Assembly: GCA_021199495.1 (NCBI GenBank)
Contig: JAJQHY010000015.1
Location: 56,374-120,373, forward strand
Origin: Lachnospiraceae bacterium
GTDB lineage: Bacteria > Bacillota > Clostridia > Lachnospirales > Lachnospiraceae
Direction: 5' to 3'
Length of the DNA: 64,000 nucleotides
How positions within the stretch are numbered: the stretch's first letter is position 1; each line of letters starts with the position of its first letter. Both the position numbers and the translations under genes were made by a program. Below are positions 18,605-26,700 of the stretch, piece by piece. The notes beneath the pieces were generated by a model, which was not told the origin of the DNA, did not search any database, and worked only from the letters and a program-made list of their open reading frames with translations.

Positions 18605-20335
18605 TCAGCCGGCCTGTTCCTCCTGTCCCGCCATCAGCTGGTACAGCTGCGCAAATCCCCCGTTTAGCTCCAGCAGCTCTCCAAAAGTTCCCGCCTCCGA
18701 AACCTCTCCGTTTTCCAGGTAAACAATCCGGTCAAAATCCTTCATATAGTCCCCGAAAATATCATGCGTAATCACGATCACCGCGCAGTCCAGACCCACC
18801 AGGTTGCGCATGATCTGGTCAGTCGTCTCCACATCCAGGCTGGATGTGGCCTCATCCACTAAAAGCAGGCCGCAGCCCCGGATCAGCGCCCTGGCGATGG
18901 CCACCCTCTGGGCCTGCCCACCGGAAAGGTTGCGCCCGTTCTCCGTCAGCACTGTCTCAAGGCCGTCCGGCAGCGACGCCACATATTCCTCTAAACCGGA
19001 GAGCTTCACCGCCCGCTCCACCTGTGCTTTTGAATATTCCCTGTACAGGCAGAGATTATTATAAATCGTGTCGTTGAAAATAAACGGTGTCTGCGGGATC
19101 AGTGCCACATGGCTGTAGTAGGATTCCCGGGTGTAATCGCCGGCCTCCCGGCCGTTCACCCGCACATGCCCCTCATACCCGCCGTAGTAGCGATACAGAA
19201 GGCGGATAATCGTCGACTTGCCGCTGCCGCTCATGCCCACCAAGGCCATCTTCTGCCCTTTCAAAAGCTGAAGCTTCACGCCGTGCAGGGTCTCCTTCGC
19301 CGCCTTGGGATATGTAAACTTTACATCCGACAGCTCGACCTTTTCAACCGCCGTAAGCTCCTCTTCTCCATCCTGCGAGGTTTCCTTCTCCTCCATCATT
19401 CCTTCCAGCTTTTCCCTTACAGAACGGGAGCTTTTCAGCTTCATGAAAGCGTCCGCCACTGACCGGCAGGGAGAAATCACATAATTTAACAAGGAATTTA
19501 CCGTAATCAGATAGCCGATCGTAATCTGTCCCTGAAATACCAGGATGACGCAGATGAACAGCATGACCATGTTAGGACCCCAGACCGCAAGAGACATTAA
19601 AATACTGGCGGTATTCATATTGTGCCGCAGCGTATGCTCTTTCTCCCGGTTGCTTGCCGCCGCGTCCTCATGCGCCGTCAGAAAATACCGCATGGAGCCG
19701 GAGGCTGTCAGCGTCTCAAAGCCCCTGAGCAGGTCGTTTACCCGGCCTGTGTAGGAGGAAATATCCGCCGAATACGCCGCCCGCGCCTCGGAAACCTGTT
19801 TTGCCACAATTCTGGGAACCATGATCACGGACACACACATCAGAATGGAGGTCAGCGCGACGACCGGCGAGATGGAAATGAGCATGATATAGGAAACCAC
19901 GAGCATCCCGCCCCAGAAGCACAGATTAAAAATTGACGTATACAGTTCATCGTAAATAACGCGGATATCGTTTGTCAGACTGGAGAGAACTGTCCCGGTA
20001 TTTCCCTCCAGGTATTCCTCCATCGACTGGGAGGCCTGCCGCCGCATGATCCGGCAGCGAATCTCCTCCACCGCCTTCGTGGACATTCCCACAAAGGTCT
20101 GGCGGCTCACATACTCCGTCACATGAGAGAGCAGCACCACGATTAACCCGCGTCCCAGACTTAACAGCGCCCTGTTCAGGTCCCCGGAATCAACCAGCCA
20201 CTGCATAATATAGGACTTAAACGGCGCCACAATCGCCACCGCCAGGGTAAATATCAGGAAAACCACGCTCCTTTTGCGGTCCTGAAACAGAAGCTTCATC
20301 ATGCTGATCTGCGATTTTTCATTGCGCTTTTTCAT
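18605..20335 (-). CDS. ABC exporter half-transporter (TMD-NBD fusion)
   Basis: A 576-residue half-exporter. The membrane domain covers about residues 20-310; the ATPase domain has Walker A GMSGSGKST, Q-loop IPQTPFIFNDTI, signature LSGGQAQRVAIARAL, Walker B LLLVDEATSSLD and H-loop ITHD. All catalytic motifs are canonical, including the glutamate after Walker B. It lies immediately upstream of a second half-transporter on the same strand, which suggests a heterodimeric exporter. The substrate is unknown; no peptide, immunity or regulator gene flanks the pair. Confidence 0.9.
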   Translation of the reverse strand: MKKRNEKSQISMMKLLFQDRKRSVVFLIFTLAVAIVAPFKSYIMQWLVDSGDLNRALLSLGRGLIVVLLSHVTEYVSRQTFVGMSTKAVEEIRCRIMRRQASQSMEEYLEGNTGTVLSSLTNDIRVIYDELYTSIFNLCFWGGMLVVSYIMLISISPVVALTSILMCVSVIMVPRIVAKQVSEARAAYSADISSYTGRVNDLLRGFETLTASGSMRYFLTAHEDAAASNREKEHTLRHNMNTASILMSLAVWGPNMVMLFICVILVFQGQITIGYLITVNSLLNYVISPCRSVADAFMKLKSSRSVREKLEGMMEEKETSQDGEEELTAVEKVELSDVKFTYPKAAKETLHGVKLQLLKGQKMALVGMSGSGKSTIIRLLYRYYGGYEGHVRVNGREAGDYTRESYYSHVALIPQTPFIFNDTIYNNLCLYREYSKAQVERAVKLSGLEEYVASLPDGLETVLTENGRNLSGGQAQRVAIARALIRGCGLLLVDEATSSLDVETTDQIMRNLVGLDCAVIVITHDIFGDYMKDFDRIVYLENGEVSEAGTFGELLELNGGFAQLYQLMAGQEEQAG

Positions 20336-20384
20336 TTTTCCGATTCCTCCTCCGATGGCATTTGTATCTGCATGAATAATGCAA

Positions 20385-21425
20385 TTACTGCACCGAAACC
20401 TCCCCGGCCAGCACCCTCTTATAATCCTCCAGATTTTTGGCGAGCAGCGCCGGCGTATCCAGGCCGTAGGGACATCTGGATTTGCACTGGTTGCAGTGGA
20501 GGCATGATTCGATGCGCATCATTTTGGCCTGGGCTTCGGGCGTCAGATGTCCCTGGGAGGGAGACCTGCGAAGCAAAAGGCTCATGCGGGCGCAGTTGTT
20601 GATCTCGATGCCGACCGGACAGGGCATGCAGTAGCCGCAGCCGCGGCAGAATTCGCCGGACAGCTCCTGTCTGTCCTTCTCAATCAGAGTCTGTATTTCT
20701 TCTGTCATGACCGGCGGGTTATCTATGTAGGAAATGAATTCCTCCAGCTCGTTCATTCTCTGGACACCCCAGATCGGCACGACATTATCATACTGTGCCG
20801 CGAAAGCATAGGCTGCCGCGGAGTCCGTGATCAGGCCGCCGGAGAGGGATTTCATGGCAATGAAACCCATGTTGTGTTCTTTGCACAGGGTCACAAGCTC
20901 AATGTCCGCGTCCGTAGCCAGATAGCAGAACGGAAACTGGAGCGTCTCATACAGGCCGCTTTCAATCGCTTCTTTTGCTACGTTCAGTCTATGATTGGTA
21001 ATGCCAATGTGGCGGATTTTTCCCTGGCGCTTCGCTTCCATGGCCGCATCATAGAGGCCGTTCTCCTGCCCCGGTTTCGGACAGAAGGCCGGGTTGTGAA
21101 ACTGATAGATATCAATATGATCTGTCCCGAGTGTCTGAAGGCTTGTTTCCAGATCTTTCCAGAACTGCTCCGCCGTCTGCGCAGCGGTCTTGGTTGCGAT
21201 ATAGACATCATCGCGAATACTGGTAAGCGCCTCGCCTAACTTTCTCTCCGAATCGGAATATGCTCTGGCGGTGTCATAAAAGTTGATACCCGCCTCGTAA
21301 GCTCTGCGAATCATGGCGACGGCATCCGCCTGCGGAATACGCTGGATCGGCAGCGCGCCGAAGCCGTTTTTCTGTACCGTGATGCCGGTACTGCCTAAAG
21401 TAACTGTAGTACCTCTTAATTCCAT
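20385..21425 (-). CDS. Aldo/keto reductase with C-terminal ferredoxin-like 4Fe-4S domain
   Basis: 346 residues. The first 250 form an AKR barrel: YDTARAYSDSERKLGEAL carries the catalytic Asp and Tyr, IATKTAAQ the Lys, and DIYQFHNPAF the His region. The C-terminal part has two cysteine clusters, CRGCGYCMPCP and CLHCNQCKSRCP, typical of a 2[4Fe-4S] domain. Such fused AKRs are common in anaerobes and probably couple carbonyl reduction to iron-sulfur electron carriers; the substrate is unknown. Monocistronic by appearance; a remnant of the dispersed repeat lies in the gap to trkA. Confidence 0.9.
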   Translation of the reverse strand: MELRGTTVTLGSTGITVQKNGFGALPIQRIPQADAVAMIRRAYEAGINFYDTARAYSDSERKLGEALTSIRDDVYIATKTAAQTAEQFWKDLETSLQTLGTDHIDIYQFHNPAFCPKPGQENGLYDAAMEAKRQGKIRHIGITNHRLNVAKEAIESGLYETLQFPFCYLATDADIELVTLCKEHNMGFIAMKSLSGGLITDSAAAYAFAAQYDNVVPIWGVQRMNELEEFISYIDNPPVMTEEIQTLIEKDRQELSGEFCRGCGYCMPCPVGIEINNCARMSLLLRRSPSQGHLTPEAQAKMMRIESCLHCNQCKSRCPYGLDTPALLAKNLEDYKRVLAGEVSVQ

Positions 21426-21460
21426 AAAATCATTGCTCCCTTCCGTTTTCCAAATGCCCG

Positions 21461-21486
21461 TTTATGACTTTGAGTCCCTTGTATCA
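21461..21486 (-). repeat. Remnant of the dispersed repeat (copy D)
   Basis: Contains TTTATGACTTTGAGTCCC followed by TTGTATCA, which matches one end of copies A-C (TGATACAAGGGAC...GGTCATAAA on the minus strand). The other end is not found. The terminal TGATAC overlaps the trkA gene so that its TGA is the trkA stop codon. Confidence 0.6.
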
Positions 21487-22137
21487 CAATTTTTTAATCA
21501 GCTGATTCATTCTGGATTCGTGCGCCAGAACCAGCAGATGGTCGCCCTCCTTAATTACCGTCTTCGGGTTCGGCATATAATTCGTCGTCTGATCCGGCGA
21601 TGTGATGGCTATGATGTAGACATCATAGCGCGCGCGGATATCCGAATCCAGAATGCTCTTCCCCACCCACTCCTTCAGGGGCGTGATTTCATAAATGGAG
21701 TAGCCTCCCTTGAGGTCGATATAATCAAAAATATGGTCGTTATTATATTTCACCGCCGCGCGGAGTGCGGAATCCTTATTCGGCAGGATGACCTCGTCAG
21801 CACCGTTGCGCAAAAGGAACTTGGCGTGAACCTCGTTGCTGACCTGACTGATGACATATTTTGCGCCCAGGTCCTTTAAAAGACTGGTAATTTCCAGGCT
21901 GTTCTGAAAATTCCCGCTGATACAGACAAAGCAGATGTCAAAATTGGAGACGCCGATCCGCTTTAAAACGCTCTCACGGGTGCAGTCCGCGATCAGGCTG
22001 CTGGTCGCCACATCCAGCAGATCCTCCAGAGCCGTCTCGTCCTTGTCGATGATCATAATCTCGTTTTTCAGGCCCGCGAGGTCCCGGCAGAGATAGTGGC
22101 CGTAATTTCCCAACCCGATAATTAAAATTGATTTCAT
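21484..22137 (-). CDS. KtrA/TrkA-type potassium channel regulatory subunit
   Basis: Cytoplasmic gating subunit of 217 residues: an RCK_N Rossmann domain (IIGLGNYGHYLCRDLAGL, nucleotide-binding GxGxxG) followed by an RCK_C domain from about residue 135. It binds ATP/ADP (and in some relatives c-di-AMP) and controls the membrane subunit. The partner (22370-23752) lies upstream on the same strand, separated by copy B of the dispersed repeat. The start has GAAGGAG upstream. The stop codon is provided by the end of a repeat remnant. Confidence 0.93.
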   Translation of the reverse strand: MKSILIIGLGNYGHYLCRDLAGLKNEIMIIDKDETALEDLLDVATSSLIADCTRESVLKRIGVSNFDICFVCISGNFQNSLEITSLLKDLGAKYVISQVSNEVHAKFLLRNGADEVILPNKDSALRAAVKYNNDHIFDYIDLKGGYSIYEITPLKEWVGKSILDSDIRARYDVYIIAITSPDQTTNYMPNPKTVIKEGDHLLVLAHESRMNQLIKKL

Positions 22138-22178
22138 AACGCACTCCTTCTATCAAAATGGTTAAAGCAACAAAAGGG

Positions 22179-22356
22179 TATGATACCATGGATTGCTTCG
22201 CAAAAAACGCTCTCGCAATCCATGACGCCATTCGAAATCCGCACAATTTGACCTGAATAACGGCCAAATTGGCTCCTTTCTCATGTCGTTGCGGTCCCCA
22301 AGGTCATAAATACGAATGCGAGCATTCGATTTCTGACCTTTTGTCCCTTGTATCAT
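22179..22356 (-). repeat. Dispersed intergenic multi-hairpin repeat, copy B
   Basis: Read on the minus strand it is nearly colinear with copy A: TGATACAAGGGAC, hairpin GGTCAGAAATCGAATGC / GCATTCGTATTTATGACC, GGGGACCGCAACGACATGAG, AAAGGAGCCAATTTGGCC, then terminal hairpin CATGGATTGC / GCAATCCATG and GTATCATA. Both internal insertions of copy A are missing. It fills nearly the whole gap between the two potassium-uptake genes. Confidence 0.8.
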
Positions 22357-22369
22357 CAAAATATTGCAA

Positions 22370-23752
22370 TCATCCAACTGTAATTTCCTCCTGCGGATAG
22401 CGGATACCTGCAGACCGCCTCTTTTCCGTAAATGACATGGCGAAGGAAAGGCTGCCGACCCTGCCCAAAAACATCAGCGCCATAATCACAAGCCGTGAAA
22501 GCGTGTTTAAATCTCTCGTCACACCGGTAGACATGCCAACGGTTCCGATCGCCGAGAAAGCCTCAAATAAAGTGTCCGCTAATGGCAGGTCCTGTCCGAT
22601 TAAAAGGACCAGAACCGCTGTCAGTGCCAGAGAAAAGTTGATGAAAAAAACCACGCTGGCACGCTTGATTGTGTCCGGATTCAGCCTGCGTTTAAATACC
22701 ACACAGTCCTCCGCATGTAAGAGGTAGGAACCAATGTAGAGAATAATGACCACCAGAGTAGTCGTCTTGATACCGCCCGCCGTCGAACCTGGGCAGCCGC
22801 CGATGAACATAAGAATCATGGTCAGCACCTTGCTGCCGTTGGTCAGAGCCGCCGTGTCCACCGTATTAAAACCGGCCGTTCTGGGTGTCACGGCGCAAAA
22901 AAGCGCCGCCAGGAATTTCTCCCCCGGCTTCATGTCCGCAAAAAGGTTCTGCCCCTCACTGATCCAGAAAAGAACCGTGCCGCCGGCCACCAGCACCAGC
23001 GTCGCGGTCAGAACCACCTTCGTCTGCACGCGATAGCGCATCCAGTGCAGACGATTTTCCAGAATATCCTCCCAGACCAGGAAACCAATCCCGCCGATCA
23101 GTATGAGTGCCGACAGCACCAGCACCACGAGCGGATCAGCGGCGTAGGCTGTAAAGGAGGAATATGCCTCCTGATAACCCATCAGGTCAAACCCTGCGTT
23201 GCAGAATGCCGACACCGCATGAAATATCCCGTAATAAATACCCTTGCCCAGGCCCATCTGCGGCACAAAACGGCATGATAATAAAAAGGCTCCGGTTCCC
23301 TCAAACAACAGTGTGCCGGACAGAATCCGCTTGACCAGCTTCACACTGCCGTTCAGCTGCAGGGTATTCAGGCTTTCATGGATAAGTTCGCGGCCAGCGA
23401 GACCGATTTTCTTTTTTAAAAAGAGCATGGCAAAGGTGCCGATGGTGATAAAGCCCAGACCGCCGATCTGAATCTCTGTCAGAAGCACCAGCTGCCCGAA
23501 CACCGTCCAGTGCGTGAAGGTATCATAGACCACCAGCCCGGTCACACAGGTCGCGGAAACAGAAGTAAAAAGCGCCCCCAGAAAGGTCGTCTCCTCTCCC
23601 GCTTTTGTGGCAAACGGCAGCATCAGAAGGCAGGCGCCGGCAAAGATAATGAGAAGGAAGCCTACCATAATCATCTGCGTTCTGGAAAAATAATCTGACA
23701 GACGTTTTTGTTTCAGTTTTTCCAACAATCCAGGGTCATTTTCGTATGTCAC
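22370..23752 (-). CDS. KtrB/TrkH-type potassium uptake membrane subunit
   Basis: Polytopic K+-translocating subunit, about 460 residues with four M1-P-M2 repeats. The filter glycines are seen in ATCVTGL, AFCNAGFDL, PRTAGFNTVD and IGTVGMSTGV. I place the start at GTG 23750-23752 (VTYENDPGLLEKLKQKRLS), which has AAGGAG seven bases upstream; an ATG at 23833 would add 27 residues with no good ribosome-binding site. It precedes its regulatory subunit on the same strand. No ydaO-type riboswitch was recognised in the short upstream region shared with the divergent polymerase gene. Confidence 0.93.
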   Translation of the reverse strand: MTYENDPGLLEKLKQKRLSDYFSRTQMIMVGFLLIIFAGACLLMLPFATKAGEETTFLGALFTSVSATCVTGLVVYDTFTHWTVFGQLVLLTEIQIGGLGFITIGTFAMLFLKKKIGLAGRELIHESLNTLQLNGSVKLVKRILSGTLLFEGTGAFLLSCRFVPQMGLGKGIYYGIFHAVSAFCNAGFDLMGYQEAYSSFTAYAADPLVVLVLSALILIGGIGFLVWEDILENRLHWMRYRVQTKVVLTATLVLVAGGTVLFWISEGQNLFADMKPGEKFLAALFCAVTPRTAGFNTVDTAALTNGSKVLTMILMFIGGCPGSTAGGIKTTTLVVIILYIGSYLLHAEDCVVFKRRLNPDTIKRASVVFFINFSLALTAVLVLLIGQDLPLADTLFEAFSAIGTVGMSTGVTRDLNTLSRLVIMALMFLGRVGSLSFAMSFTEKRRSAGIRYPQEEITVG

Positions 23753-23884
23753 GGACAGGCTCCTTAATCTGATAGATTTGATATGTCTACCGGAATTATA
23801 TACCCTGCCCGTGAAAATCTCAATTGATTTCAAAAAAGTTTCTCTTTTTCTTCATTTTCTGTTTTAAAAATTCGTTTATTGTGA

Positions 23885-23909
23885 TAAAATAGGTTTAGAA
23901 CATGTGTTC
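23885..23909 (+). promoter_or_regulatory. LexA box at the promoter of the Y-family polymerase
   Basis: GAACATGTGTTC at 23898-23909 is a perfect match to the Gram-positive LexA (DinR) operator GAAC-N4-GTTC. It lies just downstream of a -10-like TAAAAT (23885-23890), where bound LexA would block transcription start. This puts the downstream polymerase in the SOS regulon. Confidence 0.85.
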
Positions 23910-23961
23910 GTTTTTGTAATCATCTGCCCCGGTATCTGCCCTTTTCAGAGGAGAAAATATA

Positions 23962-25470
23962 TTGGCCAACCGTTCCTATATCGCAATTGATTTAAAATCC
24001 TTCTACGCTTCCGTGGAATGCGCGGAACGCGGCCTCGACCCGCTGACCACCAACCTGGTCGTGGCGGATAAAAGCCGCACGGAGAAGACCATCTGCCTCG
24101 CCGTCTCCCCTTCCTTAAAGTCCTGCGGCATTTCCGGGAGGGCCCGCCTTTTTGAGGTCGTACAGCGTGTGAAGGAGGTCAACGCCGACAGGCAAAAACG
24201 TGCTCCCGGCCACACCTTCATGGGCAGTTCCACCAACATCCATGAACTGCGGGAGAATCCCTCGCTTGCACTGGACTACATTGTCGCGACGCCGCAGATG
24301 GCGCATTATATCAGACGCAGCACGGACATTTACCAGATTTACCTGCGTTATATCGCCCCGGAGGATATTCACGTTTACAGCATCGACGAGGTTTTCCTCG
24401 ATGTGACAGACTATCTGGATACCTACCGCCTCACTCCGCATGACCTGGCCATGAAGATGATCCGCGATGTCTTAAAGGAAACCGGCATCACTGCTACCGC
24501 GGGCATCGGCACCAATCTCTACCTGTGTAAGATCGCCATGGACATCGTGGCCAAGCACATACCGGCGGACGCGGACGGCGTGCGGATTGCCGAGCTGGAT
24601 GAGATGACTTACCGGGAATTACTCTGGACGCACGAGCCGCTCACAGATTTCTGGCGCGTCGGACGCGGCTATGCCGAGCGGCTCAAAAAGCTGGGGCTGT
24701 ACACCATGGGCGATATCGTGCGCTACAGCCTGGACAAAGCCGGAGAGAACCGGCTTTATAAAGAATTCGGCGTCAACGCCGAACTGCTGATCGACCACGC
24801 CTGGGGATACGAGCCCTGCCGGATTTCCGACATTAAAGCCTATAAGCCTGAGAATAACAGCATAAGCTCCGGCCAGGTTCTGCAGTCTCCCTACGAATTT
24901 GAGAAAGCGCGCCTCGTCGTCAGGGAGATGACCGACGCGCTCTCTCTTGACCTGGTGGATAAAGGGCTTGTCACCGACCAGATCGTTCTGACCATCGGAT
25001 ACGACGTGGAGAACCTCTCAGACCCCGACCGGCGAAAGGCCTACCACGGAGAAGTTACCACCGACCATTATGGACGAAGGATTCCCAAATCGGCGCACGG
25101 CTCCATCAACTTAAGCAGGCAGACCTCCTCCACCCGGATGATGACAGAGGCGGCCATGGAGCTCTTTGACCGCATTGTCGACCGAAACCTCTTAGTCAGG
25201 CGCATGTATGTCGTCGCCAATCACGTCGTCACCGAGGATATGGTCAGGCCGTCCGAGCCGGAGCAGCTGTCACTTTTCACAGATTATGAAGAACTCTTTC
25301 AGACACGGGCCAAAGAAGAAGCCGCGCTCGAAAAAGAAAAGCGCGGCCAGAAGGCTATCTTAGAGCTTCAGAAAAAGTTCGGCAAAAACGCCGTCCTGAA
25401 AGGAATGAACCTGGAAGAAGGCGCGACCGGCCGCGAACGAAACGGTCAGATCGGCGGGCACAGGGAGTAG
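23962..25470 (+). CDS. Y-family DNA polymerase (UmuC/UvrX-like)
   Basis: Translesion polymerase of 502 residues. Motifs: YIAIDLKSFYASVEC (catalytic Asp and steric-gate region), YSIDEVFLDVT (catalytic Asp-Glu), and GIGTNLYLCKIAMDIVAKH. PEQLSLF near residue 434 matches the beta-clamp-binding consensus QLxLF. The start is TTG at 23962, giving LANRSYIAID, preceded by AGAGGAG eight bases away. A LexA box upstream and a YolD-like gene downstream match the usual SOS operon of this subfamily in Clostridia and Bacilli, where the small protein may act as a UmuD-like accessory. Confidence 0.93.
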   Translation: MANRSYIAIDLKSFYASVECAERGLDPLTTNLVVADKSRTEKTICLAVSPSLKSCGISGRARLFEVVQRVKEVNADRQKRAPGHTFMGSSTNIHELRENPSLALDYIVATPQMAHYIRRSTDIYQIYLRYIAPEDIHVYSIDEVFLDVTDYLDTYRLTPHDLAMKMIRDVLKETGITATAGIGTNLYLCKIAMDIVAKHIPADADGVRIAELDEMTYRELLWTHEPLTDFWRVGRGYAERLKKLGLYTMGDIVRYSLDKAGENRLYKEFGVNAELLIDHAWGYEPCRISDIKAYKPENNSISSGQVLQSPYEFEKARLVVREMTDALSLDLVDKGLVTDQIVLTIGYDVENLSDPDRRKAYHGEVTTDHYGRRIPKSAHGSINLSRQTSSTRMMTEAAMELFDRIVDRNLLVRRMYVVANHVVTEDMVRPSEPEQLSLFTDYEELFQTRAKEEAALEKEKRGQKAILELQKKFGKNAVLKGMNLEEGATGRERNGQIGGHRE

Positions 25471-25570
25471 GTAAAAACGCATCATACTCACAGAAATTCA
25501 GCTTTTACTGCACAATCTTCAGCCCACAGGAGAAGTTTGCACGCAGCAGTACATTGTCAGGAGGAAGGAC

Positions 25571-25778
25571 ATGCCAAAAAGAACGATAGCAGATTATCAG
25601 GACATCATCCACCTGCCCCCACCACGTCTCCCCAAACCGGACACACCTGTCCATGCAGGAGCGGGCAGCCCAGTTCTCCCCGTTCGCGGCGCTCTCCGGC
25701 TACGACGACGCCGTGAAGGAGACCGCCCGCCTGACGGAAGAGCAGATCAGATTAAGTGAAGATTATATTCCGGATTGA
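25571..25778 (+). pseudogene. YolD-like small protein gene with a one-base frameshift
   Basis: An ATG with GGAGGAAGGAC upstream starts MPKRTIADYQDIIHLP, the typical N terminus of the small partner of UmuC-like polymerases. After CACCTG the frame meets a run of five C (25616-25620). Reading on as if there were four C gives HHVSPNRTHLSMQERAAQF followed by SPFAALSGYDDAVKETARL and a stop at 25776-25778, which is the conserved remainder of the family. As written, the gene instead continues in a wrong frame to 25757. So a single extra C in a homopolymer breaks it. Whether this is real, phase-variable or a sequence error cannot be told here. Confidence 0.8.
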
Positions 25779-25781
25779 GTC

Positions 25782-26687
25782 CTACAATATGTACGGCGTC
25801 TCCTGGTACACATAATAATTGAGCCAGTTGGAGTACAGCGCGTTGCTGTGCGCCCGCCACTGCAGGGGCGGCTTGCGCTCACAGTCATTATTCGGATAAT
25901 AATTCTCCGGCACTTTGATGGGAAGCCCCTTGGCCTTATCCCTCATATATTCATTGTGAAGGGTATAGCGGTCATACTCCGGGTGCCCCATGACGAAAAT
26001 CTGTTTTCCCATCTCTGTCATGCACAGGAAAATTCCGGCCCTGTCGCTCTCGGCTAAGACAGTCAGGTCACTGCAGGCGTAGATATCGGCGGCAGAAACC
26101 GTCGTGTGTCTGCTGTGCGGCGCCAGGAAGATATCGTCAAAGCCCCGCACAAGCGGAATCTTGCGGTTTAAAACCCGATGCTCAAAAAGCCCGAACAGCT
26201 TCTGCGGCAGGAGCTTTTTCTCAATACCGAAATGATAATACAGCGCCGCCTGCGCGCCCCAGCAGATATGCAGCGTGCTGGTCACATGTGTTTTGGTCCA
26301 CTCCATGATCCGTCGAAGCTCAGGCCAGTAGTCCACCTCCTCAAACGCGTACTGCTCCACCGGCGCGCCCGTGATAATCATGCCATCATAGCGAAACTCT
26401 TTTAACTGCTCGAAATTCTGATAAAACTTATTCAGATGATTCGCGGAGGTATTCTGTGAAATATGACTTTCCACCTTCATGAATGTGACATTGACCTGAA
26501 GCGGCGTATTGGACAGGCAGCGCAGAAGCTGTAACTCTGTATCCTCCTTCACTGGCATCAGATTTAAAATACAGATTTCAAGCGGGCGAATCTGCTGGCT
26601 TGTCGCGCGGTTTTCGTCCATCACAAAGATATTTTCTGTCTCCAGTATGCTTTTTGCGGGTAAATCATTCTGTGTTCTGATCGGCAT
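25782..26687 (-). CDS. metA: Homoserine O-acyltransferase MetA, probably acetyl-CoA specific
   Basis: First committed step of methionine synthesis; acylates homoserine. 301 residues. The catalytic cysteine is in HICWGAQAA (C142), and the His/Glu of the triad are in the later [10 protein letters not shown] region. The residue known to set acyl-CoA choice (position 111) is glutamate here ([11 protein letters not shown]111). Glutamate at 111 is associated with acetyl-CoA, glycine with succinyl-CoA. So despite the MetA fold, O-acetylhomoserine is the likely product. The ATG has GAGAGGAG upstream and starts 13 bases after ligA, so it is probably cotranscribed with ligA. No SAM riboswitch is seen. 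Confidence 0.93.
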   Translation of the reverse strand: MPIRTQNDLPAKSILETENIFVMDENRATSQQIRPLEICILNLMPVKEDTELQLLRCLSNTPLQVNVTFMKVESHISQNTSANHLNKFYQNFEQLKEFRYDGMIITGAPVEQYAFEEVDYWPELRRIMEWTKTHVTSTLHICWGAQAALYYHFGIEKKLLPQKLFGLFEHRVLNRKIPLVRGFDDIFLAPHSRHTTVSAADIYACSDLTVLAESDRAGIFLCMTEMGKQIFVMGHPEYDRYTLHNEYMRDKAKGLPIKVPENYYPNNDCERKPPLQWRAHSNALYSNWLNYYVYQETPYIL

Positions 26688-26700
26688 ATGCGTACTCCTC

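Noticed and set aside
23753..23833. Longer TrkH from ATG 23833
   Set aside because: The GTG at 23752 has an AAGGAG at proper distance; the extension lacks an RBS.
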